Translations under genes and position numbers: made by a program
In this document: piece by piece, positions 34,666 to 43,640 of the stretch
Layout of the letters: each line of letters opens with the position of its first letter
How positions within the stretch are numbered: position 1 is the stretch's first letter
Notes under the pieces: model-generated
Database searches by the model: none
Told to the model about the DNA's origin: nothing
The model's input: the letters and a program-made list of their open reading frames with translations, nothing else
Assembly (NCBI RefSeq): GCF_019969845.1
Contig: NZ_JAHXYR010000012.1
Location: 106,733-170,732 of the forward strand
Length of the DNA: 64,000 bases
Direction of reading: 5' to 3'
Origin: Sphingobacterium sp. GVS05A
GTDB lineage: Bacteria > Bacteroidota > Bacteroidia > Sphingobacteriales > Sphingobacteriaceae

Positions 34666-37653
34666 TTATGGTCTTACTACTTCAGCCTTTTTTGCTGTAT
34701 TACCTTCAGCTAAGTGCTTTCCTTTACGTAGGTCGTATACAGAAGGCGCTGCCAGGATAATGGAAGAATAAGTACCTACAATAACACCGATTAAGATCGC
34801 GAAAGAGAATCCACGGATAACCTCACCACCAAAGATGAACAAGACGGCAAGAACGAAAATGATCGTCAATGAAGTAATGATTGTTCTACTCAATGTCGAG
34901 TTGATCGCATGATTTACAACCTCGCCAAGATCTTCGTTATGTGCATTAGGTTTTGATACGAACTCTCTCAAGCGGTCAAATACAACCACGGTATCATTCA
35001 CCGAGTATGCGATTACCGTTAAGATGGCTGCCACAAAATGTTGGTCAATATCCAATGAGAATGGTACAATACCATCTAATATGGAGAATAAACCTAATAG
35101 AATAATTGCATCGTGGATAGTTGCAATCGCTGCACCCACAGAGTACTCCCATTTGCGGAAACGGATTAGGATATAAGCCGCCACGATAATAATGGAGAAT
35201 ATTGCCGAGCTAGTTGCTCTTGACTTGATGTCTGATGCAATACTAGGTCCTACTTTTTGTGAGGACAGAATCTCATGCTTGTTGGAAGCATCTACCTTGG
35301 ATAGTCCTTGGTTTAATTTATCCAGTACTTCTTTATCGGCAGCATCAGAAGTTTCTTCAATATGATACGTTGTTGTCACACGAAGTTGGTTTGATGCACC
35401 AAATACTTTTACTTCAGTTGTTTTTTGGAAAATATCGTCCAAACTGGTACGAACAGCTTCCGGATCAACTGATTTATCGTAACGAACCGTATAGGTACGT
35501 CCACCTTGGAAATCTACACCTAAACTGAAACCTTTTGTGAAAATTGAAGCTGCAGAAATTAAAACCGCTACAACAGAGATTGCATAGAATACTTTACGTT
35601 TTTGAACGAATTTGAAGTTTGCATTATGCAAGGTGTTTGCAGACCAAGGGAAAGATACTTTAATTTTAATATCTTTTTCCAACATCCATTCAAAAATAAC
35701 ACGTGTTACAAGTATTGCAGTAAACAATGATGTGATAATACCAACCATCAATGTTGTTGCGAAACCTAAAATTGGACCACTACCAAATAAGAATAAGATG
35801 ATACCGATTAAGAATGTCGTAATCTGTGAATCTAAGATAGATGGTAAAGCATGTTTATATCCATCAGCAACTGCTTGACGAATTGATTTTCCTAAGCCCA
35901 ATTCCTCACGGATACGTTCATAGATCAGTACGTTAGCATCGACAGCAGTACCCATTGTCAATACGATACCGGCAATACCAGGTAAAGTCAGTACAGCATT
36001 GAGCGATGCTAATACACCCATGATAATGAATACGTTCAACAATACAGCAATGTTAGCCACAATACCTGCAGTGTTGTAGTATGCAATCATGAAGATCATG
36101 ACAACGATAATACCGATTACCGCTGAATTGATACCTGCATCAATAGCAGCTTGTCCCAAAGTAGGACCAACAACTGCTTCTTCAACGATTTTAGCTGTAG
36201 TCGGAAGACGACCAGCTTTCAATACGTTTGCTAAATCTTTTGTATCCTCTACAGTAAACGAACCTGAAATTGATGAACTACCATTTGGAATTTCACCATT
36301 AACAGAAGGAGCGGAATAAACTACATTATCTAAGACGATAGCGATAGCATCTCTATTTTGAGCCGCTTTTGCTGTGATTTTCTTCCACTCACGTGCACCT
36401 TCATTATTCATTTGCATACCAACAACAGGTTGGTTTTTCTCATCAAAATTAGCATTTGCATCAGTGATGACGTCACCAGTCAATACAGCACCATTTTCTG
36501 CTCCTACTGCTTTGATGGCATATAGGGAAAGTTGCTCTGGTGTTTTCTGCTCTGGTTTTACAGCCCATAAAAGCTTTAAGTTGCCTGGAAGAATTGATTT
36601 TACTTCTGGGCGTTGCAAATAAGCGTTTACTTTAGCGGTATCTTTCAATGAAGCAATACCGACCATAGCGCCAGGCATAAGTGACATTTGTTGGTTTTCG
36701 CCCATGTAAACCGCTGGGCGTAATACTTCAAATAATGGGTTTTTCTGACCTAGATTAAGCGCCGCACTATCCTTTTTAGCTTTGCTGTCTTTTTGACCAC
36801 CGGTTAAGTTGGACAATAAATCGTCTGACTTTTTCGTTGTGTCAGCGGCGGCATTATTTGTCGCAGTCGGCGCAGCTTTTAAAGTAGTAGCTAATGTTCT
36901 GTCAATATTTTCTAATAAAGGGTAAACTTCTTGATTGGTGTAGGTCTCATAAAACTCTAATTTCGCTGAACCTTGAAGTAGGTTACGAACACGGCTTTCG
37001 TCTTTTACACCTGGTAATTCCACTAAGATACGGTTTGTACCTTGTTGAATCTGGATGTTTGGTGAAGCAACACCGAACTTATCAATACGTGTACGGAGTA
37101 CTTTGTACGAATTTTGAATGGCGTTGTCAGCTTCTTTTTGAAGGAACGATTCAACTTTTGAATCAGAATCACCTGGTTTAATTAAAGAAGCGTTGTCTTT
37201 TGTAGAAAAGAATGTCGAAAGTGGGGTAGAAGCTCCTATGGATTTATATTCTTCCATAAATAAAGCGACAACCGTTTTTTGACTGGTTTTGCTTTTTGCT
37301 ACCGCTTGTTCCAACGCTTTGTTGAATTTCTCATCTTTTGGATTGTTGGCCAGATTACGGATCAACTCATCCAATGAGATCTCCATGGTAACGTTCATAC
37401 CACCTTTCAAATCCAATCCTAAAGCCAGTTCATTTGCTTTTGCTTCCCTATAGGTGTATTTCGCAAAACCTAAATTGTACACTACTTCACCTGCCATAGA
37501 GTCTAGATAGCTCTTTTCTTTTGCCAAATCTCCTTTGGCAAAATTCTCAGCATCTTGCTCCACCTTGCGGGTCACCCAAGTAAATGATAGGGAGTATAGA
37601 CACGCTAATGACACCACTATCACTAAAAGTTTAATCAGCCCTTTACCTTGCAT
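34666..37653 (-). CDS. secDF: SecD-SecF fusion, protein translocase subunit
   Basis: This 995-residue protein joins SecD (about 1-670) and SecF (about 690-985), as in many Bacteroidota. SecD features include the first membrane segment, GLDLKGGMNVTMEIS, the long periplasmic domain with RIDKFGVASPNIQIQ and ILVELPGVKD, and GTAVDANVLIYERIREELG in the membrane part. SecF shows SLGVDFQGGRTYTVRYD and YSVNDTVVVFDRLRE. A Lys/Ser/Ala-rich insert (about 265-300) lies in the periplasmic domain. The protein uses the proton-motive force to help preproteins leave SecYEG. A TACCTTTG box (37752-37745) upstream may be its -7 element. Confidence 0.96.
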   Translation of the reverse strand: MQGKGLIKLLVIVVSLACLYSLSFTWVTRKVEQDAENFAKGDLAKEKSYLDSMAGEVVYNLGFAKYTYREAKANELALGLDLKGGMNVTMEISLDELIRNLANNPKDEKFNKALEQAVAKSKTSQKTVVALFMEEYKSIGASTPLSTFFSTKDNASLIKPGDSDSKVESFLQKEADNAIQNSYKVLRTRIDKFGVASPNIQIQQGTNRILVELPGVKDESRVRNLLQGSAKLEFYETYTNQEVYPLLENIDRTLATTLKAAPTATNNAAADTTKKSDDLLSNLTGGQKDSKAKKDSAALNLGQKNPLFEVLRPAVYMGENQQMSLMPGAMVGIASLKDTAKVNAYLQRPEVKSILPGNLKLLWAVKPEQKTPEQLSLYAIKAVGAENGAVLTGDVITDANANFDEKNQPVVGMQMNNEGAREWKKITAKAAQNRDAIAIVLDNVVYSAPSVNGEIPNGSSSISGSFTVEDTKDLANVLKAGRLPTTAKIVEEAVVGPTLGQAAIDAGINSAVIGIIVVMIFMIAYYNTAGIVANIAVLLNVFIIMGVLASLNAVLTLPGIAGIVLTMGTAVDANVLIYERIREELGLGKSIRQAVADGYKHALPSILDSQITTFLIGIILFLFGSGPILGFATTLMVGIITSLFTAILVTRVIFEWMLEKDIKIKVSFPWSANTLHNANFKFVQKRKVFYAISVVAVLISAASIFTKGFSLGVDFQGGRTYTVRYDKSVDPEAVRTSLDDIFQKTTEVKVFGASNQLRVTTTYHIEETSDAADKEVLDKLNQGLSKVDASNKHEILSSQKVGPSIASDIKSRATSSAIFSIIIVAAYILIRFRKWEYSVGAAIATIHDAIILLGLFSILDGIVPFSLDIDQHFVAAILTVIAYSVNDTVVVFDRLREFVSKPNAHNEDLGEVVNHAINSTLSRTIITSLTIIFVLAVLFIFGGEVIRGFSFAILIGVIVGTYSSIILAAPSVYDLRKGKHLAEGNTAKKAEVVRP

Positions 37654-37856
37654 CGTCTGTTATTAATTGTATTAATTTTAATGTTAAATCCTGTTTATGT
37701 AATTGATAATTAGTTCTTGTTTAATCACACTTTACCAAGAATGGCAAAGGTATAAAATTTTTGTAGAATGAAAAGCTTTATTTATGCCATTTAGGTCAAA
37801 GGCATAAAATTAGAAGAAATGCTGAAAAAAAGAAATATTTAATGGATTTATTTTAT

Positions 37857-37896
37857 AAAAAAAGGCCCTGCTCAAACCTGAGCAGGGCCTTTTTTT
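37857..37896 (-). terminator. Terminator of the 37911 barrel gene
   Basis: A perfect 18-bp stem (37857-37874 with 37879-37896) has an AACC loop and A-run/T-run ends. It lies 14 bp behind the stop of the minus-strand barrel gene. Confidence 0.85.
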
Positions 37897-37910
37897 ATAA
37901 GTCTTTAACA

Positions 37911-38387
37911 CTATCTCAATGTATATTTAATACCGAAAGTGAAAGTTGAGGCATCGAAATCATTGCCATGATTTAATCTCCAGTCTGGTTTCCAATCTGC
38001 GTGAAATCCGATAGGGGCAGCAGGGATTTTAAATTCCAAACCTAATTGTGGTCTCAAACCAACAAGAGTCATATTGTCGCTTCCAGCGTCAACAAATGTT
38101 AATTGAGCACCAACACCCGCATACCATCCTAGTCCGTTTACACCGCGGAATGGTCTTGCGTATTGATAATCCGCACCTACAGCAACAACGTTGTCATCAA
38201 ACATCACTTGCGCTTGACCATTGTTTGTTCCACCAAAAGATTGCTTGTATTGGACACCCCAAAGGTCACCACCAGTTCCGTCGAAAACAACACCAATAGC
38301 GGCACGTTGTGGAGATTGAGCTTTCGCTTCTTGTGCACCAAATGCCAATGCTGCAACAGCAGCTAATGAGAGTAAGGTCTTTTTCAT
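37911..38387 (-). CDS. Small secreted outer-membrane barrel protein
   Basis: The 158-residue product starts with a textbook signal peptide (MKKTLLSLAAVAALAFGAQ followed by EAKAQ, cleavage near residue 23). It then shows regularly spaced amphipathic strands and ends FGIKYTLR. Size and design match small eight-stranded barrels. No enzymatic motif is seen. It is a single-gene transcript with its own promoter and a strong terminator, suggesting high expression. Function unknown. Confidence 0.75.
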   Translation of the reverse strand: MKKTLLSLAAVAALAFGAQEAKAQSPQRAAIGVVFDGTGGDLWGVQYKQSFGGTNNGQAQVMFDDNVVAVGADYQYARPFRGVNGLGWYAGVGAQLTFVDAGSDNMTLVGLRPQLGLEFKIPAAPIGFHADWKPDWRLNHGNDFDASTFTFGIKYTLR

Positions 38388-38416
38388 AATTATCTTTACT
38401 TTATATTTTCATTAAT

Positions 38417-38447
38417 TAAAATTACTTTTCGTGTAACCAAAAGCAAA
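38417..38447 (-). promoter_or_regulatory. Promoter of the 37911 barrel gene
   Basis: On the minus strand TTTG (38447-38444), 19 nt, TAATTTTA (38424-38417; last base differs from consensus), ending 29 nt before the ATG. Confidence 0.45.
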
Positions 38448-38568
38448 TAGCTTGCCAAAAAAAGGATGCAATCAATCGGGATAATCTTTTGTGCCAATTC
38501 ATAACCGTTCTAATTTGTCTAGCGATTGTAATTTGTTTATTTTATTTTTTTATATTGCTTATTTTTCT

Positions 38569-38609
38569 TAGATTTGCCTGGCAAATAGAAAACCCAATAC
38601 ATATTTGCC
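38569..38609 (+). promoter_or_regulatory. guaB 5' region: -7 box and start-codon hairpin
   Basis: TAGATTTG (38569-38576) fits the -7 box. The word TTTGCC occurs three times in alternating orientation: a TTTGCC-T-GGCAAA palindrome (38573-38585), then ATTTGCC (38603-38609) touching the ATG. GGCAAAT (38580-38586) can pair with the latter, which would hide the start site. Confidence 0.35.
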
Positions 38610-40085
38610 ATGCAATTAGATCCACAAAAATTCGTAGCAGAAGGTCTCACTTACGATGACGTCTTATTAATTCCAGCTTATTCTGAAATTTTACCACGTG
38701 ACGTCGATACGAGTACCTCACTGACAAAAAAAATCAAATTAAATATTCCATTGGTTTCTGCGGCAATGGATACGGTAACTGGTGCTGATTTAGCAATTGC
38801 TATAGCACAAGCGGGCGGTATTGGTATGTTACATAAGAACATGACTATTGCAGAGCAAGCTGCTGAAGTACGTAAAGTAAAGCGTTCTGAAAGTGGTATG
38901 ATCCAAGATCCAGTAACGCTATTAGCTGATGCCACTGTTGGTGATGCCTTTAATATTATGAAGGAACATAAGATTGGGGGAATTCCAGTGGTTAATGAAA
39001 AAGGCCAATTAGTGGGTATCGTAACCAATCGTGACCTTCGTTTTCAAAAAGATATGACTCGTCCGATCAATGAGCTAATGACGAAGGATAATCTTGTTGT
39101 TGCTCCCGAAGGAACGGATTTGGTGAAAGCAGAGGAAATTCTTCAGAACGAAAAAATTGAGAAACTTCCAGTTGTCAACAACGAAGGTATTTTGAAAGGT
39201 TTAATCACCTTTAAGGATATCCAAAAATATAAACATTATCCGAATGCAGCTAAAGATAGCCACGGCCGTTTATTAGTAGGCGCTGCAGTAGGCGTTACTC
39301 CAGATACATTGGATAGGGTTGAGGCTTTGGTAAAAGCTGGTGTGGATGTGGTAACCATAGATACTGCACATGGGCATTCTAAAGGTGTTATTGACAAGTT
39401 GAAATTGGTGAAATCCAAGTTTCCAGAACTACAGGTGATCGTAGGGAATATTGCAACAGGAGCAGCCGCAACAGCATTGGCTGAAGCCGGTGCAGATGCC
39501 GTAAAAGTAGGTATCGGACCTGGCTCGATCTGTACAACCCGTATTATTGCAGGTGTGGGTGTTCCTCAGCTGTATGCGGTGTATGAAGTAGCTAAAGCAC
39601 TTAAAGGAACAGGCGTGCCTTTGATTGCTGATGGTGGTATCAAACAAACAGGTGATATCGCAAAAGCTATCGCAGCTGGAGCAAGCACAATCATGGCTGG
39701 GTCTTTATTTGCCGGAGTAGAGGAAGCTCCCGGAGAGACTATCATGTACGAAGGACGTAAATTTAAATCATACCGTGGTATGGGATCTATCGAAGCAATG
39801 GAAAAAGGTTCTAAAGATCGTTATTTCCAAGATGTGGAAGATGATATCAAAAAGCTAGTTCCTGAAGGTATTGTCGGACGTGTCCCTTATAAAGGTACAT
39901 TGGCTGAAGTTGTATATCAATATATCGGTGGATTACGTGCTTCAATGGGTTATTGTGGTGCTGCAACGATCGAAAAACTGCAAGAGGCACAATTCGTTCG
40001 TATTACAGGTGCCGGATTGAGAGAGTCTCATCCACATAACATCTCTATTACCAAAGAGTCACCAAACTATAATAGCAGAGGTTAA
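38610..40085 (+). CDS. guaB: Inosine-5'-monophosphate dehydrogenase
   Basis: The 491-residue enzyme oxidises IMP to XMP, the committed step of GMP synthesis. An (alpha/beta)8 barrel is interrupted by two CBS domains (about 95-215; MIQDPVTLLADATVGDAFNIM and IEKLPVVNNEGILKGLIT). The catalytic loop GIGPGSICTTRIIAG holds the active-site cysteine near residue 305, followed by the mobile-flap region with YRGMGSIEAM. Length is normal. It is a single gene with its own terminator. Confidence 0.97.
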   Translation: MQLDPQKFVAEGLTYDDVLLIPAYSEILPRDVDTSTSLTKKIKLNIPLVSAAMDTVTGADLAIAIAQAGGIGMLHKNMTIAEQAAEVRKVKRSESGMIQDPVTLLADATVGDAFNIMKEHKIGGIPVVNEKGQLVGIVTNRDLRFQKDMTRPINELMTKDNLVVAPEGTDLVKAEEILQNEKIEKLPVVNNEGILKGLITFKDIQKYKHYPNAAKDSHGRLLVGAAVGVTPDTLDRVEALVKAGVDVVTIDTAHGHSKGVIDKLKLVKSKFPELQVIVGNIATGAAATALAEAGADAVKVGIGPGSICTTRIIAGVGVPQLYAVYEVAKALKGTGVPLIADGGIKQTGDIAKAIAAGASTIMAGSLFAGVEEAPGETIMYEGRKFKSYRGMGSIEAMEKGSKDRYFQDVEDDIKKLVPEGIVGRVPYKGTLAEVVYQYIGGLRASMGYCGAATIEKLQEAQFVRITGAGLRESHPHNISITKESPNYNSRG

Positions 40086-40101
40086 ACACAAGTGATACTA
40101 T

Positions 40102-40134
40102 AAAAATCCGACGATTTTAAATTGTCGGATTTTT
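40102..40134 (+). terminator. Terminator of guaB
   Basis: A stem of 40102-40115 with 40121-40134, including one G-T pair, runs into a T-run on the plus strand, 17 bp behind the guaB stop. Confidence 0.85.
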
Positions 40135-40228
40135 TTGTGCAAAAATATTGGTATGATTGCCTTAGTGATCAATAGGAAATTTGTACTTTTATACCCTATT
40201 CTCAGGTTTTAAAATTTAAGGAGTTAAT

Positions 40229-42508
40229 TTGGATTATTTAGCGGGTTTAAACCCTTCACAACGAGGAGCCGTAGAGCAAACAGAAGGCCCTGTCATGATT
40301 GTTGCAGGAGCTGGTTCAGGAAAAACACGGGTGATTACTTATCGTGTCGCGCATTTGATTCAAAAAGGCGTTGATCCATTCAATATCTTGGTGTTGACAT
40401 TTACGAATAAAGCGGCAAAGGAGATGCGCGCGCGTATTGTTTCAGTCGTAGGGAGCGAAGCGAAAAATATTTGGATGGGAACATTCCACTCGGTGTTCGC
40501 AAAGATACTTCGCGTAGAAGCTGAACTAATAGGGTACCCTAGAAATTTTACCATCTACGATACGGACGATACCAAAAGTCTGTTGCGTGCCATCCTAAAG
40601 GAGATGAATCTGGATGATAAATTATACAATGTCAATCATGTTTATGGCCGCATATCACAAGCCAAGAATAACTTGATATCGCCGCAGGAATACAATAAAA
40701 ATGAAGCTATATTAGCCGAAGATATTTCGAATGGACGCGGGCAATTGGGACAGATTTACATGACCTATGCACAACGCTGTTATCGCGCAGGTGCCATGGA
40801 TTTCGATGATCTCCTGTTCAAAACTAATGTTTTATTGAATAAACATCCGGAGGTATTGCACAAATACCAGCATCAATTTCGTTATTTGATGGTCGATGAG
40901 TACCAGGATACCAACTTTTCGCAGTACCTAATCGTCAAACGATTAGCCGCCGTCAATGAAAACATCTGTGTTGTTGGTGATGATGCGCAGTCAATATATG
41001 CCTTCCGGGGTGCCAATATTCAGAATATTTTGAATTTCCAGAAAGATTATCCGGATGTCAAGATCTTTAAACTGGAGCAGAATTATAGATCTACCAAAAT
41101 GATTGTCAATGCGGCAAATTCGGTGATCGCCAATAACCAAAACCAGCTGGAAAAGAATGTTTTTTCGGATAATGAAGAAGGTGAGAAAATTAAGGTTTCA
41201 CGTGCTTTTTCCGATAACGAAGAAGGAAAGATCGTTGCAGACCAGATCATTGAGGAAAAGTCATTAAAGGGGCTCAATTACAAAGATTTTGCTATTCTTT
41301 ATCGTACCAATGCGCAATCACGTGCGATGGAGGAGGCGCTACGTAAGATCAATATACCTTATAAGATTTATGGTGGCACATCCTTTTATCAACGGAAGGA
41401 AATTAAAGATCTGATCGCTTATTTCCGTCTTACCTTCAATCCCAATGATGAGGAAGCATTGAAACGCGTCATCAATTACCCACGTCGGGGAATCGGAGAT
41501 ACAACCATAGAAAAGATTATGATTGCTGCCGATCAAAATCAATATCGTATTTGGGACGTTGTTGCTAATGCGGCTCATTTCCTGGATGGTCGTAGTGCGA
41601 CCTCAGTGGGTGGTTTTGCGCAGATGGTACAGAGTTTTCAGGCTTTGGCTAAAAATAGCAACGCATTTGATACGGCCATGCATATTGCACAGCACTGTGG
41701 TATCTTGAAAGAACTTTACGAGGATAAATCGGTAGAAGGGTTGGCGCGTTATGAAAATATTCAGGAGCTACTCAATGGTATTAAAGAGTTTTCTGAAAGG
41801 GAAGATATTGAAGACCGTGGTCTTGACATCTATATGCAGGATATCGCTTTATTGACTAATGACGACAACGATAAAGACCCAAATGCGGATACAGTTTCTT
41901 TGATGACAATACACTCTTCTAAAGGGCTTGAATTTCCCATTGTTTTTATTGTAGGCCTAGAAGAAAACTTGTTTCCGTCTCAGTTGTCATTGAATTCCAG
42001 GACAGAATTAGAGGAAGAACGAAGACTTTTTTACGTTGCTGTTACGAGAGCTGAAAAAAAATTACTACTTTCGTATGCTACTTCGCGATATCGTTGGGGA
42101 ACGTTGAATAATTGCGAACCCAGTCGTTTTTTGGATGAATTGAATCCTGCTTGTCTTGCATTGGATTTTAAACCACGACAAACTTCCGCCTCAGCCGGCA
42201 GTTTTCAAGGCGAACGAATTGCATGGCAACAAAAGGATAGTGATGATACGTTTTCTAAACCTAAGCCAAAAGCAATGGTTAAAACAACGTCTATACTGCC
42301 AAAAGCCCACAAACCTACTGCGGGTTTTGCTCCTTCTGACACATCAAATCTTCAGGTCGGCATGGAAGTTGAACATGAACGCTTTGGATTTGGTAAAGTT
42401 GTCAATCTCGAAGGAAACAAAGGAGATATAAAAGCAACTATTTTCTTTAAAGAGTTGGGACAGAAACAATTGTTGCTTAAATTTGCAAAACTTAGAATAA
42501 TTCAATAA
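40229..42508 (+). CDS. UvrD/PcrA-type DNA helicase
   Basis: This 759-residue superfamily 1A helicase starts at TTG 40229, supported by a strong AAGGAG ribosome binding site 6 bp upstream. Motif I is AGAGSGKT (26-33). Others seen are FTNKAAKEM (Ia), DFDDLL, VDEYQDTNFSQ (II), VVGDDAQSIYAFRGA (III), LEQNYRS (IV), LMTIHSSKGLEFPIVFIVGLEENLFP (V) and EEERRLFYVAVTRA (VI). The C-terminal region has a Tudor-like fold (VGMEVEHERFGFGKVVNLEG) as in PcrA, which contacts RNA polymerase. It unwinds DNA in repair and at replication-transcription conflicts. Confidence 0.95.
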   Translation: MDYLAGLNPSQRGAVEQTEGPVMIVAGAGSGKTRVITYRVAHLIQKGVDPFNILVLTFTNKAAKEMRARIVSVVGSEAKNIWMGTFHSVFAKILRVEAELIGYPRNFTIYDTDDTKSLLRAILKEMNLDDKLYNVNHVYGRISQAKNNLISPQEYNKNEAILAEDISNGRGQLGQIYMTYAQRCYRAGAMDFDDLLFKTNVLLNKHPEVLHKYQHQFRYLMVDEYQDTNFSQYLIVKRLAAVNENICVVGDDAQSIYAFRGANIQNILNFQKDYPDVKIFKLEQNYRSTKMIVNAANSVIANNQNQLEKNVFSDNEEGEKIKVSRAFSDNEEGKIVADQIIEEKSLKGLNYKDFAILYRTNAQSRAMEEALRKINIPYKIYGGTSFYQRKEIKDLIAYFRLTFNPNDEEALKRVINYPRRGIGDTTIEKIMIAADQNQYRIWDVVANAAHFLDGRSATSVGGFAQMVQSFQALAKNSNAFDTAMHIAQHCGILKELYEDKSVEGLARYENIQELLNGIKEFSEREDIEDRGLDIYMQDIALLTNDDNDKDPNADTVSLMTIHSSKGLEFPIVFIVGLEENLFPSQLSLNSRTELEEERRLFYVAVTRAEKKLLLSYATSRYRWGTLNNCEPSRFLDELNPACLALDFKPRQTSASAGSFQGERIAWQQKDSDDTFSKPKPKAMVKTTSILPKAHKPTAGFAPSDTSNLQVGMEVEHERFGFGKVVNLEGNKGDIKATIFFKELGQKQLLLKFAKLRIIQ

Positions 42509-42561
42509 TAAAATACCAAAACGAGATCTTAACCGTTTAATTAGGTACTTATATTAGCTAT

Positions 42562-43362
42562 ATGAACTTTGACTACAACAGCACTAGGCCAAAATTGATC
42601 CTTGCAGAATATGGCCGCAATGTGCAAAATATGGTAGATTACATCTGTAGTTTACCCACAAAGGAAGAAAGAAATAAACATGCCCAGATCGTGATCGACA
42701 TGATGGGAGTGTTGAATCCACATTTAAGAGACGTTTCAGATTTTAAGCATAAACTTTGGGATCACTTACAGATTATCTCTGATTTTAAGCTTGATATCGA
42801 CTCGCCATATCCTATTGCCACAGCAAAAAGTGTTAAACACGAAGTTGAACACTTAGGCTATCCGCAACATTCGATTAAATTCAAACACTATGGATTTACA
42901 GTGGAGAAAATGATCGATAAGGCGTTGAAGGTAACTGATGAACCTAAGCGCGAGCAGATGGTTATCGGTATCGCTAATTTTATGAAAATGGCATACGTCA
43001 CTTGGAACAAGGATTCAGTATCTGATGAATTGATTATTCAGGATTTGAAAGAATTGTCAGGATATCAATTAACCTTACCTGAAGGTACGGTATTGACTAA
43101 ACTTGATTTCAAAACCCCGCCTCCAGGAAACCGTATCAAAGGTCCTACAACGAGCAACTCTGGTGGAAACAATAATAGCAATAGCAACAATAATAGCTCT
43201 TCAGGTTATCAGTCGAAAGGCGGCGGTGGTAGTGGTAAGCCTCGTATGTCAAATAACAATAACAATATGAAGCGTAACAACTTTGGTAGCAATAGCAATA
43301 ACAATAATAACAACAATAGAAATAGAAAACCTCAAAATAATTACAATAATAAAAGAGGCTAG
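42562..43362 (+). CDS. DUF4290 family protein with Asn/Gly-rich tail
   Basis: The 266-residue protein has an N-terminal globular domain (about 1-185; MNFDYNSTRPKLILAEYGRN) that I recognise as the Bacteroidota-specific DUF4290. Its function is unknown. The last 75 residues are low-complexity: mostly Asn, Ser and Gly with scattered Lys/Arg (for example GNNNSNSNNNSSSGYQ and a tail of Asn runs). Such tails are usually disordered and may bind nucleic acid. It lies between the PcrA-like helicase (53 bp upstream) and murA. Confidence 0.88.
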   Translation: MNFDYNSTRPKLILAEYGRNVQNMVDYICSLPTKEERNKHAQIVIDMMGVLNPHLRDVSDFKHKLWDHLQIISDFKLDIDSPYPIATAKSVKHEVEHLGYPQHSIKFKHYGFTVEKMIDKALKVTDEPKREQMVIGIANFMKMAYVTWNKDSVSDELIIQDLKELSGYQLTLPEGTVLTKLDFKTPPPGNRIKGPTTSNSGGNNNSNSNNNSSSGYQSKGGGGSGKPRMSNNNNNMKRNNFGSNSNNNNNNNRNRKPQNNYNNKRG

Positions 43363-43389
43363 TTCTTTAAGTTTTTGATTTAAGAAGCA

Positions 43390-43429
43390 GGCAATTGCGA
43401 AGTGATTCATAGATTTCTTTACAATTGCC
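43390..43429 (+). terminator. Terminator behind the DUF4290 gene
   Basis: GGCAATTG (43390-43397) pairs with CAATTGCC (43422-43429), with an extra inner GAAG/CTTT helix; TTCTTTATTTA follows. The remaining gap to murA (43435-43640) has no ORF but holds an ATGTCA/TGACAT hairpin at 43571-43587. Confidence 0.6.
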
Positions 43430-43640
43430 TTCTTTATTTATAGTATGGATTTGTCTGTCAGCCCTGGTTTAGTTGATCGATCAATAGGATCTTGGACCAC
43501 TCAGGATTGTTGATTAGACAGTTCTATAAAATTTTTTTCAATACAATTTGTCGATTTTAAGAATCCCGGAATGTCATTTAGTGACATAAGCTAAATTATG
43601 AGTCGGGTTTTGTTGTAAAAAGAAGATATCAGTTATATAA

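Noticed and set aside
43156..43350. AAT/AAC-rich repeats resembling a CRISPR or simple-sequence array
   Set aside because: They are in-frame codons for the Asn/Ser/Gly tail of the DUF4290 protein; there are no regular spacers.
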